Shown piece after piece: positions 23,641 through 35,560 of a DNA stretch of 64,000 bases; position 1 is the first letter of the stretch; the number at the start of each line of letters is the position of its first letter. Location: contig JAZBRS010000044.1 in NCBI GenBank assembly GCA_037176725.1, forward strand, positions 1,240,001-1,304,000. Reading direction: 5' to 3'. Below the pieces are notes generated by a model, which searched no databases, was not told the origin of the DNA, and saw only the letters and a program-made list of their open reading frames with translations. The translations under genes and the position numbers were made by a program. The DNA comes from Posidonia oceanica (Eukaryota > Streptophyta > Magnoliopsida > Alismatales > Posidoniaceae).

Positions 23641-25839
23641 GTTGGACGCTGGAACAGGCAACGTCCAACGTTGGACGCGACCTGTGCTAGCGTCCAACGT
23701 TGGACGTGCTATGGTCTGGCGTCCAACGTTGGACGTGCTCTGGTCGCGCGTCCAATGACTCGAGGTCGGTAGCGGTTGCTCCGCCCCCCCCAACTCACCG
23801 CCCGTCCAATCTTGCGCCACCCCGCACTTACTACGCAGCCTTTCCTCCACTCCACGCCATCCACTACCTTCCAAGCATCACTTACTACCCATCTCCTCCT
23901 ATTTCAGCCCGAAATCGGCCCTCACACCTCTCACTGACAGGTCTGCCTTCCGCCAGTCGTGTCAGCCACCACCTTGCCTCCGCCGCCCTCCTGCCATTGC
24001 TCACGCCCTCCTCTGACATCCCACATGGCCTCCACACACACATCCGCACCTGCCAATGCCTGATTTTGTCAGAATTTGGCCTGCAAATACCTGCCAAGCA
24101 CTGGAACCCATGGAAGCTTCAACAAAAACCAGTAAGTTCAACCCTTTGCCATTCTCACCACACACAACGAACGAGAGAGCTTCCACTTCCGAGAGCAAGA
24201 AGGCACTCCCCTCTCTGTCCTCGATGCTTCGCGATCTCCTCCGGTGCTCTGAGCAGCTCAGACGCCCTCGCCGAAGTTGCTGCCACAGCACACCTACAAC
24301 TCCGGCAAGCTAGGTGGAATCTCCGCTCCAGGCCGCGAAACGGTTAGCTTTCTGTCCCCTGTAGTCTTGCATGCATAGTAGAGTGTCTCCATGCAGTTTT
24401 GCAATATGTTTGACTCCTTTTGGACGTGATTCACGTCCAAGAGAGAGTTCAGTGTGTTGGACGCACCAGCTGGTGCGTCCAACGTTGGATGCGGCATAGG
24501 CCGGCGTCCAACACTCCCCCTTGCTTTGCTCTGGTTTTGATGCTTCCCTTGCTTTTCCTTTGCATGCTTTCTTGCAAGCATATGCTATTTGCCTCCTCTT
24601 AATTTTCTCTGATGTTATGCCATGTCTAGACTTGTTCCATGCATGTTTGAATGCTTTTTGCATGCTTAATGATTAGTCTGTCTGCTGCCTTTGTTGGACG
24701 CTAGGATGAGCCACGTCCAACGTTGGACGCTGGTTTACCTAGCGTCCAACACCCCTGTCTGCTTTGCTTTGCTGCCATGCCTACCCCATGCATATTTTGA
24801 GTATTATTTTGTGATCCATGCATGCTTAGAGATGCCTGGCCCCTATGGCACCCATGCTTAGGTTTGCTAGGATTTTACTAAGTTGTGTATTTCTTTTTTA
24901 GTTTAAAGCCTATTCTTTCATGTGTGCTTCCTCTTTATCTTTCTCTCTTGGTTTAAATGCTTGCCATGTCTCCTTTGCATGCTCCTGCTAGTTTCCTACA
25001 TGTTCTTGCTGTGTTTGCACGCATATAGGTGGGGTAGAGCTGAGCTTCCCCTTAGAACAGGTGAGTTTGCATGCCTGGGTTGTTGGACTCTAGAGCCTTC
25101 AGTGTCCAACGTTGGACGCTGCTGGCTCTAGTGTCCAACACCCTGGCTCATCTCTTGCTTGTTTAAGGCTTGCGTACCTCTCTAATCTTGCATATTTACT
25201 TGTTTCCTGTGCCCTTACGCATGTTTAGCTTCAGTAGCATCTATTCTTTTATTTCAGTTAATTTATTTGCTTGTTTATGCATGCTTTTTGTGTGTTGTGC
25301 CTCCCAGAGCGTTGTACGCTGCTGTTGTTGGCGTCCAACATTGGACGCCGACCTAGCTCGCGTCCAACGCCCTAGTTGTGCCTCTGGCCTGGCACTCAAC
25401 ACAGGTAAGGTTTGATTGCCTGTTTTTTGCATCCCCTGTTTGCTTGCTTGCCCTTGCTCTGAATCTAGCAACCCAAATGTATGACCCTAACTCTCCTCTA
25501 TCACTTGTATGCCTCTTTTCTCCTCTCTGCCTTCTGTCCTTGTTGGACGCCAGCCTCTCTGGCGTTCAACGTTGGACACCCAGCTTACAGGCGTCCAACA
25601 ACCTGCATGCTTGGATGTTTAATTTTGGCATGCTCCTTGTTCTGATTCTTCCTCTAATCTTCTGCTAGGTTAGATTTGCATGTCTAGTACCCATTTAGTT
25701 GCATATTTGTATCTGTATTGCATCCATATGGTTAGAATGCATGGATTTTCAAAATATGCATGCTGTTTGTCTGCAGTGGGTGTTGGACGCGGGCTCTCCC
25801 AGTGTCCAACGTTGGACGCTGGTGTTGCCAGCGTCCAAT
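23641..25839 (+). repeat. Palindromic GTTGGACGC modules in B2 left LTR
   Basis: Modules at 23641-23757 (cluster), 24456-24512, 24693-24750, 25081-25139, 25329-25370, 25542-25600 and 25782-25839. In the 24456 pair the first module (GTTGGACGCACCAGC then its complement) is itself a perfect 28-bp palindrome. Confidence 0.93.
24420..24440. repeat. LTR palindrome (TTGGACGTGA / TCACGTCCAA)
   Basis: This 21-nt inverted repeat with one central base occupies the place of the GGCCATGA stem at 2926-2950 in B1. The B2 right LTR has the same stem with one change (49090-49110). Confidence 0.88.
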
Positions 25840-26800
25840 GCATGCAGATGGCTGACAGCCATTTTAAAGCGTCGATTTTGTTTCGCTCGCCGTTTCTCGC
25901 GTTTTATTGCTTCTTTGGCTTGCTGTAACCCTAATGCACGTTACCCACCCCTTTGTTTTGATTTTGCACCCCGCTTTGCCTCGTTTTGCACACTCTACCT
26001 CGTTTTCTGCATTTTTGCATTGTTTTCCCGCTCTTCTGCATGGTTTCTCGCACCCCTTTGCATCGCTTTCCGCTTTCGACATCGTTTTCCGCACCTTGCT
26101 TTATTTTTTTGTATTTTCGCATCGTTTTCCGCATCTGTTTTACTTTATTGCTTGCCTGTCGCTTGCATTGCTTGGTTTCCCCACCATTTTGCTTTATCGC
26201 TTGCATCTGCATGTAGGACCATGATGCTTACTGCTTAGGAGTTCTCACGAACCAGGGTCCACTCAGTTCGGAACACTAGCAGCGTGGCTGAGCACTTAGA
26301 TAGCACGTTTATTTCCCTTGCATAATAGGTAAGCATTTAAGACATTTAGGCATTAGGCTAGCAATTCCCTGCATAAGCGCGAGATTGCCTAAGAAAGACC
26401 GACTCGCGAACGCATCGGGGTGCCTAACACCTTCCCCGTGCGTAACAGGAGTCCTTGCCCTTTCTCTTGGCTCGCATCGACCTTCCCCTTATCCTAGGCC
26501 TGAGTCATAGCATAGCATAATAGCATAGCATAGCTTAGCTTATCCTTGCATCCCTTTGCCCCTCCTTGCATCCGGTTCAGCATTTCTTTTCATGCTTTAC
26601 CCCCTGGTTTTCCTTGTCTTCCAATTCAATAGACCCGGTGGCGACTCCGAATTGTCTTATCATTTCTTTTCTTTTCTTTTGCCAACGTTTCCGAGTCGAG
26701 TTCTTCCCTCGGGTCCAGCCACATATAGTGAGCCTATTTTGATCGGTGCACACAAGCTTTGGTAATGTGTATGGACTATCAGAATTCAGGACTACTACAG

Positions 26801-26818
26801 TAGCGACTCTGTAGGGGA
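26801..26818 (+). promoter_or_regulatory. Primer binding site of B2, degenerate
   Basis: TAGCGACTCTGTAGGGGA follows the LTR end after one base. Compared with B1 (TGGCGACTCCGCTAGGGA) most differences are C/T or G/A transitions. The site probably no longer pairs well with its tRNA. Confidence 0.75.
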
Positions 26819-27962
26819 GCGGTACTCCGGCTTTCGCCTTGGCCTTCTCGCCTCTTGCTTGGGTGTTTTGCTTGCCTTTTGCTTTCGCCTGCTTTACTTG
26901 CTTACCTGCATGCTTGTTTATTTACCTGCTTTATGCCATGATTGCCTGCGCTGTTTCATTTTGCTTGCATCACTTGTCTAAATACTTGCTTGGCACACCA
27001 TGCATGCCATTTGAATGATGAATACTTCTTTTTACACCAATGCAATGTCACTGCACCTGCACATGCTATGCATACCTGCTTTTTGCAATGATAAGTGTTT
27101 TTCTTTCACTATCATGCTCACACACACATACACATGCCATGCCCATGCCTTTTGCAATGATGTGTGTTGCTTGCTTGCCATGTTTTGGTGATTTTCTTCC
27201 CCTCTTGCATTCAAGCTTAAGGACAATTAGAGACTGATTGCTTACCCCAAGACTAACTAAAAACAGCAAGTAAAAAGAATTTCTAGGAGTAACTAGAGAC
27301 TGCAAACTCACCTGCACCCCCTTGTGTTAATAAAAGACGCAAGATAAAACGCGAAGCATTTGCATAAAGCATCATATAGGACATGCATTCTTCTCATCAG
27401 AGTCCGCCTACAGTCTGAGAAGGATAGTCCCAGTCTCTTGCGTCCAACGCTTTGGTGTGGAGCAAGTAGATCGGTCTGTCCCCCCTTGTCAGGGGGTCGC
27501 GTCGGTGTTAGTAGAGGGTACCACCCATGCTTCTGGCAGGGTCAAGGCCACCTACGCACCACTACGTCACCACCTGAGCTTTGGGCCGGGTTTAAGACGT
27601 GGGACCTGTTTTTTTTCTAGCCTGAGTCGGCGACCCGTACACCCTTGAGTGTCCAAAGTAGATTGCCTACTAGGACACCCTAGATTGGTGAGGGAGAGCA
27701 TGCTAGAAAGCATACATTTGCATTTATATCATACATCTAACACATTTATTTTTACTTCCGGGTTCTAATCCCTTGATTTTGTTTGCTCTTCGCGCAGAGA
27801 GATCTGTTAGTGAGTTCCTTAGCTAGAGCTTGAGTGTCCTCTCTTGCTGACGCCCCTGCTGCGACCCCTGCTTCTGATCATCCTCCCTTCTGAGCTACTT
27901 CGCTTTAGCGAACATAGCTCCTCCTAGGATTCGCCCCCTTGCTCCTGCTCGTAGTCCTGTGA
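26819..27962 (+). other. B2 leader
   Basis: A roughly 1.1-kb non-coding leader similar to 11120-12180 in B1, with TGCTTGCC-rich sequence. I see no extra ORF upstream of gag, unlike classical Ogre elements, which carry ORF1 there. Confidence 0.65.
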
Positions 27963-30119
27963 TCACCTTCTCTGGTGCAGCTGCCGCCTTTTTATTCTGT
28001 GGGGCAGTGGCAGACTCCGCCAGACCCGATTGCCGAGACTGTCTTGGTAACCGCCGCCGGCACTCCGGAGGCACCACTGACTCCTCCTCCTCAGGGTGAT
28101 GTCACTTTTGACACTCACCCTACTGCGGCGAATTACGCCCTAGGACCTCCGCCTCTTGGACAATCTGCGTTCGAGCTGCTTGATTCTGGCCCTCTGCCAG
28201 TCCTGCAACTCAGCATACCTACTGATGGGTCCCTTGAGATGCAGTACCAGCAGCTGATGGAGACTGCCCAGAGACTGTAGGACATGGCTCTATCTCTCCG
28301 CCCTGCATTTGCTCCTGCTGCTCCCGAGGCTCCGCTGCGACCTGCTCTCGCGTCGTAGGCATTCCCTTCTGCTCCTCCACCTAGACCACCGCCTCAGCTA
28401 CTCACTGCTCAGGCGATGGGGGCCCAGCTTCCGCCTCCTGCATTTGCACAACACCCAGCACAGCATCCTCCTCTGGCACTTGGTGGTCAGTCCGTGGGAC
28501 TGATCAGAGCGCAGCATCCCACTAGCTCGCAGCCTGGCACCGTGCTGGTGCAGCAACTGACGCTCCAGTACCCTGCATCAGCTACTGCTCAGCATGCTAG
28601 CTGTACATACCTCCTGCATCAGCAATACCCTACCCCAGCATACATGCCTACACACACTGCACATCCGCATGGATACGCCACCCATCCCGTCGCTCCACCA
28701 GGCGAGGTGATGGTTGACCCAGAGGAGCACCTCGGTGCATCTTATGCGGCGTATGTGGCCCCTGCCCCCGCTGTACCACCTCAGTTGGCAGCAGCTCCAG
28801 ACTCCAGCGACAACAGGCTCGCTGTTCTGGAGAAAGCACTTCGACAAGTGCAGGGTACCGACCACCAGTCTTGCCAGTTCTGGGACCTCTGTTATTTCCC
28901 AGAGGCGGTACTCCCCCCGAAGTTCTGCATCTTGGTATTTGAAAAAGACAATGGTAGAGGCTGCCCAATTGCACACCTGAAGGTGTACTGCGGAGATCTC
29001 GCTCAGCTCCAGGCTGACGAGAGGTTGCTAATCCGCTTGTTCCAGAAAAGTCTGAGTGGCCCTGCGCTCAAGTGGTTCACCTCACTTGATATGGCCAACA
29101 TAAAGACGTGGAATGACCTCAGCCAGGCATTCCTGGGACAATACTCCTTCAACTAAGACCTGGTCCCTAAGCGTGCGGACCTCGTCGCATTAAAGCAGAA
29201 CCCCGGTGAGCCGTTCGGGGAGTATGTCGGCCGCTGGCGCGCACTCACTTCGTAGGTTCAAGACGGACCCTCTGATGAGGAGTCCCTCGAGATTGTGATC
29301 GGGGGTGCGCAGCCTGCTGTCGGGGCTCTGCTCAGCATTCAACCTGTCACAACCTTCTCTGCACTGATCCGGGCTGGCACTTGCGTGGAGAGTTCGCTAC
29401 AGAGTGGCAACTTCCCGGCGCTCTCTGCGTTTCCCAAGCAGGCCACCGCCAGCAGCAACAGCAACAACTCCAGCAGCAACACCAGCAGCAACAGCAGTGG
29501 TACCAACAGCCGGCCCAAGAAGAAGGACTCACCAAAGCCTGATGTTGCCTACGTCGACCCCGCGTCTGTGCCTGTTCAGCTGGCGGTTCGGCCTCCCCCG
29601 CATCAAGTAATCTATGCACCAGCACCTAGAGCACCCCCCACACCCCAAATCACCACCACCACCCAACCGGTGTATCCTGCCGCACCGGTCCGGCAAGCGC
29701 AACCCCAGGGGCCAAGGCGGCCACGGCGTCAATTCACCCCACTGGTGGAACCGCTAACCGCCATCCTCCCCAAGGTTGCGACATTTCTGAGGTTTCCCGA
29801 GGCACGTCCTTTGCCAAATCCACTTCCGCATTGGCATAAGGCGCACCTTTTCTGCGACTTTCATCGAGCCCCCGGGCACTCGACGAATAGTTGCCTCACT
29901 CTGCAGGACGCTATCCAGAATCTGATCGAGTCGGGAACGATCTCGATCCACACACACGAGGCACCTTCTTCTGTCCCCCCATCAGCATCAGCCCCTGCAT
30001 CTGCATTAGCACCCCCTCATCCCAACATTGTCCACCAGTCCCTTCCGGAGCATCCCAATCCGGGAGGCGCGGGGACCTCGGGAATCTCTCCCCCTCCGGG
30101 CCTGCTACGTCTGTGGTAG
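27963..30119 (+). pseudogene. B2 gag
   Basis: One frame runs through the whole region, interrupted by stops at about 28278 (TAG), 28357 (TAG), 29154 (TAA) and 29254 (TAG). The N-terminal third is Pro/Gln/His-rich. The capsid-like domain contains NRLAVLEKALRQVQG, CPIAHLKVYCGDLAQLQAD, LIRLFQKSLSGPALKWFTSL and WNDLSQAFLGQYSFN, followed by EPFGEYVGRWRA. A Ser/Asn-rich run from AGC/AAC repeats (about 29450-29510) precedes the zinc-binding-like CDFHRAPGHSTNSCL (about 29855-29900). The true start codon is uncertain because the 5' part lacks a clear ATG. Confidence 0.9.
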
Positions 30120-32134
30120 ACCCCTCCGAGCTCATTCATGATGTCTCGGAGCCCTTCCCTCTTGCTCTTTATCATGCCACCGTCGCCGGCTCCGAGTCGG
30201 GAGTCCATATGATCCGACCGCGCGCCAGGCCGGGGCACTCCACTGCTCGCCCTTCCATGCATCCTCAGGCCCCTGCCCCTATATACCTTCAAGCCAGACC
30301 TCAGGCCCAGACCCCGGCCTCCTATCTGGGTAGGCCCCTAGTCAGCCTGTTAGCCTGGTCCCAGCCAGGGCCTCCTGCAACCTACCAATACCAGCAACCC
30401 CTGCCTTATTATAACGCACAAAACCCTCTTGGTAGCCCCTCTTGTGCTCGAAGCACGGGCCCCTACGGTTATTGACATAACCTGGGACCCCCATCGTGTC
30501 CCTTATGACTACGCCACGGAAACGTGTGCAGAAGTCATGCGATCGGGGAGGGTATACAGCCCGCAGCACTGGTGGTAAGGCCCAGCCGTCCAGCACCCGC
30601 TAGACCTCCACCAGCAAGCCAGCCAGTAGCACCCCTGCCTGCAAGCCAGCCCACAGCACCCCCAACATCAAGCCAGTCCCCTGCACCTAGCCCGGTAGAG
30701 CCAACTCCCAGAGCCTCCCCTCCTACTGCCAGAAAGCCACACCACAAAACAGACATCACTTCCCAGCTTAGGAGGGTTAAAGCTGATATATCCATTTGGG
30801 ACCTTATCCACTCCTCTTCTGAACACCGTGAGGCTTTTCTCCGAGTGTTCCATGCTGCCCGTGTGTCCCAAGCCATAGAGCCTACAGCCCTGGAGAGTAT
30901 GGTTGACGTTATCGTGAAGCCACAGATCATTTCTTTCATGAGTGATGAGCTGCCTCTGGCCGGGATTAATCACAACCAACCCTTGTTTGTCACGGTGTAA
31001 TACAAAAACTTTCGCATTCCCCTATCGCTGGTTGATAACGGGTCAAGCCTTAATGTCTGTCCGTTGCGTACTGCAACCAGGCTCGGATTCAAAGCCGAAG
31101 ATATCACTCCGGCAATAAAGGGAATGACAGCTTTTGATAGTACGCACCATGACGCTCTAGGCATTCTGATTATTCTTTTGATCATTGGCCCGGTCACCTT
31201 CGATGTGGAGTTCTACATTGTTGACTTGGAGCCTAACTTTAATTTCCTGCTTGGGCGCCCTTGGCTTCACAAGCATCAGGTCATCCCCTCGACCCTCCAT
31301 CGCATGATCAAGTTTCACGATGGCGACGATGTTATCGTTGTAATGGCGGAAAACTTCGAGAAGGAGCAGATCGAGGCGGTTGCACCCATCTCTTCGCATA
31401 CAATCCCTTTTGACCCTGAACTTTCAGCTGCTTTGTATCGAGTTAATCGATACGAGCCGGTTAGCTTTGTACCTGATCTTGAACGTGTCAACTCCTTGGC
31501 CGTTCACAGCAACCCCTTTCGGATGGTCGAAAATGTCTATCACAAGTGGGGCTATGTCAAAGGAGCACCGCTCAGGCGATATGGCCAGGGAATCGCTGAG
31601 CCAGTCCAAGCAGCAGAGCGAAAAGAGTCTGAAGGCCTTGGATATGATCTGCAGTCCAGCAAAGACAGATGCATGTTGCCCAAGGATCAGAAGTTGGCCA
31701 TTCCGCAGGACCTCACTAACTTCACCAGTGCAGGTATCCTGGAATCCAACAGCAGCGAAGCCTCAGCACAACAGGCGCTATGCCCAAATTCCCAGCTGCT
31801 AGAAGAAGAATGGGTCTGCATTGAGGACTATTACTCAAATGAGGAAGAGTCTGGTATAGTTGAGGCAACCCCAACCAGCAACAAGGACCAGCTCAACGCG
31901 ACTGCGTCCCGGTCAGTTTGCTTGGCACTTACCAATGAAGCAGTAGAATTGGCAAACCCTGGGACAGGGCTGACAGCTTCCCTTCTTCCTGCAGCATCAC
32001 CAAAGTTGCCGACAGTTGCAGCTGCAGCACCAGAACCAGAAGCACGCCCTCCGGCATTATCCGGCAGTCAGCTTGTGGTCGCAGCCGCACCAGCTTGGAA
32101 ATCACTTTCTCAGGCGGCACAGTCAACCGATTAG
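30120..32134 (+). pseudogene. B2 protease region with G-patch remnant
   Basis: Protease is in a different frame from gag. After a Pro-rich segment comes the pre-protease motif ISIWDLIHSSSEHREAFLRV (about 30790). The retropepsin follows: LSLVDNGSSLNVCPL with the catalytic Asp at 31034-31036 (Asp-Asn-Gly in place of Asp-Thr-Gly, as I recall from other plant Tat proteases), and NFLLGRPWLHKH at about 31240. A weak G-patch (KWGYVKGAPLRRYGQG, then GLGYD) lies at about 31545-31650. An in-frame TAA at 30998 separates the motif from the protease. The frame ends at 32134, overlapping the pol frame. Confidence 0.88.
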
Positions 32135-33489
32135 GCGACAGCGTGACTCAGTCCGCATCATTGACAGTGCCACAAGCAAGCCAGGCGGCTCAGTCAGGCA
32201 CACCGCTGTCAGCCTCAGCAGATCTTGCTATGCGGAAGATTCTCGCCACTGCTACCGGGAGACCACCACTGTCACCCACGGGCACCGGCGTTTCATCCCC
32301 AAGCATGGCGGCCCAGCCATCGGCCCCTCAGAAGAGCGGTTGTGCCTCCCCGCCGGCACCAGTAGTAATCCTGGCAGCATGTCCAGCAGCATCCAAGCAG
32401 ATACCCCAAGCAGCAGAAAGCCCAGCAGTCGGGCCAAGGCCGGCCGCAAGCCCGGCAGTCACTTACTACGTCGACTCACTCTCGGATGAGGAGGCAGGAG
32501 CGGCTGCTGATGCTCAGATTGACTTCTCTATGGGAGACTTAGAGCAGTTATTCTAGGAGCAATTCGCGTCCCTAGCGCAGGACGTGGCAGAACATGAGAC
32601 TGCGCAAAAGAAGGGGAAGGTCGTGGCTACAGATACCTCTATCATGGTCCTAGAGGAAGATCTAGCGCTCGAGGCACCCATCAGACTAGATGAGCTGATC
32701 ACCCTGCAGCTAGGGGGTGGGTCTCGATAGTTTGTACAACGCATGCTCCATATAGGCAAAGCAGCAGTAGCAGAGCAAGATGCACCAGCAGTGGAGCATC
32801 ATGTAGTACAGCAGGCAGAAGAAAGAGAGTCCCATGCAGAGCACCATGCAGAGTCCCATGTAGAGCACCATGTAGAGTCCCATGCAGAGCACCATGCAGA
32901 AAAAGGAGAGTCCCATGCAAAGTCCCATGCTGAGTCCCATGCAGAGCACCATGCGGAAGGAAGAGAGTCCCATGCAGAGCACCATGCAGAGTCTCATGCA
33001 GAGTCCCATACAGAGCCCCATGCAGAGCACCATGCAGAGTCTCATGCAGAGTCCCATATAGAGCCCCATGCAGAGCACCATGCAGAGTCCCATGCAGTAG
33101 AAGCAGAGCCCCATGCAGTAGATATAGAGCGACATGCAGTAGCAGTAGAGCAACATGCACCTATATTAGTAGAGCAGCATGTAGTAGTAGCAGAGCAATA
33201 TGCGCGAGTGGCGGCAATACAGCATGTATCGGTAGCGGCACAATATACATGGACAACAGCGCAGCAGTCACCAGCAAGACAGTCAGCAGCAGCAGAGTTA
33301 ACAGAATCAGCAGAGTCAGAGCAGGCAGAAACAACTGAGGAGCTTGCCAAGACAGAGGTCACGCACCGAGGGTATAAAAACACTCGGGTATCCGTGACCA
33401 TCCTGAAGCGTCACCAGGGCCAAGCAGCGGAACACTTGGATTCCTTCGATATCTCAGATCCCACCTTTGAGAAGGAGATCCTCTCATAA
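32095..33489 (+). pseudogene. B2 linker between protease and RT, His/Glu-rich repeats
   Basis: This frame is the one used by RT and integrase further on. It opens Ala/Pro/Ser-rich, passes TAG codons at 32554 and about 32728, and then runs through a repeat of Glu-Ser-His-Ala and Glu-His-His-Ala units (32815-33130), then Val/Ala/Gln-rich sequence, ending TAA at 33487. It contains no recognised domain. Its position matches the place where Ogre elements have an intron, and the frame change between protease and this block would fit splicing, but no splice junction is established. Confidence 0.7.
32815..33130 (+). repeat. Tandem 12/24-bp repeats encoding Glu-(Ser/His)-His-Ala
   Basis: Units GAGTCCCATGCA and GAGCACCATGCA alternate with few variants, giving more than 20 tetrapeptides. 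The opposite strand is also open (Leu-His-Gly repeats), which is an artefact of the repeat. Confidence 0.95.
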
Positions 33490-34560
33490 CTTATTGCATA
33501 TGGAGAGGAGGATGATACAGGCGAAGATGAGAATGACGAACCATCGCCTGAGTTCCGGCCCCACGACGACGATCCAGAAGGCCCCAACCTCCATGTCGAA
33601 GAGGAGACAGAGGTTGTTAGCATTGGCACAACAGAAGAAATCAGAGAGGTCCGCATCAGCGCCCTTCTGTCGCCCCAGGCTAGAGCAGAATTCATCGCAT
33701 TCTTGAAGGGGTATGCGGATGTCTTTGCCTGAAGCTACGAGGATATGGTGGGCCTCGACATTGAGATAGTTGTGCACAACCTGCCCTTAGACCCAGATGC
33801 AAGGCCAGTAAAGCAGAAGCTAAGGCGATGGCGACCGCAGTGGCTACTTATGATCAAAGAGGAGATCATGAAGCAGCACGGCGTAAACTTCCACATGGTC
33901 GTCCTTTACCCTGAGTGGCTTGCAAATGTCGTCCCAATGTCCAAGAAAGACGGACGAGTCTGCATGTACGTCGACTATCGGGACCTGAACAAGGCAAGTC
34001 CCAAGGACAATTTTTCACTGCCGCACATTTACATCCTGGTCGATAATACTGCAGGGCACAAGATGCTCTCTTTCATGGACGGCTTCTCTGGCTATAATCA
34101 GATTAGAATGGCAGAAGAGGATATGGAGAAAACATCATTCATCACCCCTTGGGGTGTCTTCTACTATCAAGTTATGCCGTTTGGGCTGAAGAATGCTGGC
34201 GCAACCTATCAGAGGGCTATGACTGCACTTTTCCACGACCTCATGTATGAAGAAGTTGAGGTATACGTGGATGATATGATTGCCAAGACCAAAGAGCCTG
34301 AGGATCATCTTGCCTGCTTAAAGAAGCTCTTTCACCGTTTAAGAAAGTACAAGCTGCGCCTTAACCCCAGCAAATGCGTATTTGGGGTATCTTCTGGCAA
34401 ACTCCTAGGCTACATTGTTAACCAAAGGGGGATTGAAGTGGACCCGATGAAGGCAAAAGCCATCGTGGATATGCCACCCCCTAGGACAGAGAAAGAAGTC
34501 CGAGGCCTGCTCAAACGCCTGCAGTATATTAGTCGGTTCGCGCAGCTCACGCCTATATGC
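33490..34560 (+). pseudogene. B2 reverse transcriptase
   Basis: An acidic lead-in is followed by a TGA at about 33730 where a Trp codon fits, then RT proper: PVKQKLRRWRPQ, CMYVDYRDLNKASPKDNF, LSFMDGFSGYNQIRMAEED, TSFITPWGVFYYQVMPFGLK, NAGATYQRAM, catalytic VEVYVDDMIAKT (residues 171-182 from 33745) and LNPSKCVFGVSSGKLLGYI. All core motifs are present, with no frameshift. Confidence 0.95.
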
Positions 34561-35130
34561 GAACCGATCTTCAAGCTCCTGAAAAAGAATGCACAGATCA
34601 ACTGGAGCGAAGAGTGCCAGGCCGCCTTAGACAAGATCAAGCAGCTTCTGACCAAGCCTCCTGTGTTGGTCCCTCCCACGCCTGGGAGACCTCTGCTTCT
34701 CTACCTCTCTGCCACCCAGCATTCCATGGGCGCCGTCTTGGGCTAGCATGGTGAATCTGGTAGAAAGGAGCACGTAATTTATTACCTGAGCAAGAAATTC
34801 AACGACTGCGAAGCCAAGTATAGCACAATGGAGAAGACCTGCTTATCCCTCTTCTGGGCTGCACAAAAGCTGAGGCACTACATGATGGCGTACCCAGTTC
34901 GGCTCCTATGCCGACACGACCCCATCAAGTTCCTCTTCCAGAAGCCAGCAATGGTAGGCAGATGCGTCAAGTGGCAAGTGTTGTTGTCTCAGTACGACAT
35001 CACCTTTGTCACGCAGCGAGCCATGGAGGGCCAAGCCATGGCAGATCACCTTGCAGACTTCCCTTTGCCCGAATACCAACCTCTCCAGACGCAGTTCCTG
35101 GATGAGGATATCCTGTTTGCAATGGAAAAC
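34561..35130 (+). pseudogene. B2 RT-linked RNase H
   Basis: Sequence reads WSEECQAALDKIKQLL, then PGRPLLLYLSATQHSMGAVLG, a TAG at 34744 where Gln fits, YYLSKKFNDCEAKYSTMEKT, KLRHYMMAYPV and QAMADHLADFPLPEYQPL. As in family A, the first catalytic Asp after LLLY is missing (SATQHS). The partner RNase H downstream keeps its catalytic set. Confidence 0.92.
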
Positions 35131-35560
35131 TCTGAGGAGGACCCTGAAGACTTAGAGCATTGGCAGCTCTACTTTGATGGCGCTGTCAACAAGAAGGGCC
35201 GAGGCATAAGCGCGGTGCTGACCACACCACAGGGGCAGATGATCCCCTTTGCAAGGAAGCTGACCTTCAAATGCACTAACAACGAAGCAGAATATGAAGC
35301 ATGCATTCTGGGATTGAAGGTCGCACTTGAGCATGAGGCGTAGAAGCTGCATGTGCATGGCGATGCCATGCTGGTGATTTCCCAAGTGAATGGCGACTGG
35401 AGAACAAAAGATCCAAAGTTAGTGCCATATCACGAACACCTGCTGAAGCTGATAGAGCAGTTTGCAAGCATCCGCTTCTCGTATATGAACAGAGCAAGGA
35501 ACGCATATGCAGATGCGTTGGCAACCTTAGCGTCCTGGCTCAGTATACCTGAGGATCGAG
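35131..35560 (+). pseudogene. B2 second (archaeal-type) RNase H
   Basis: WQLYFDGAVNKKGRGISAVL, NNEAEYEACILGLKVALE, HGDAMLVISQVNG and NAYADALATLASWLS provide Asp, Glu, Asp and Asp in the expected order. A TAG at 35341 falls between the second and third motif, at a position where CAG would fit. A second RNase H between the first and integrase places the element in the Tat branch. Confidence 0.93.

Larger units (their letters stand above)
23421..26799 (+). repeat. Left LTR of B2
   Basis: The LTR is 3,379 bp, starting TGTAGACACC and ending ATTCAGGACTACTACA. It has the same architecture as the B1 LTRs: a short C/A-rich start, a module cluster, module pairs spaced by a few hundred bases of TGC-rich sequence, the TTTTCCGCA-like run (about 25930-26170), the GGTGCCTAACACCTTCCCC line and the primer-site-like word at 26639-26649. 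Confidence 0.94.

Noticed and set aside
32699..33160. Minus-strand frame of Leu-His-Gly repeats
   Set aside because: It is the shadow of the in-frame Glu-(Ser/His)-His-Ala repeats on the plus strand.
33370..33382. TATA-like GTATAAAAAC in B2
   Set aside because: It lies within the in-frame linker of pol, far from an LTR start.
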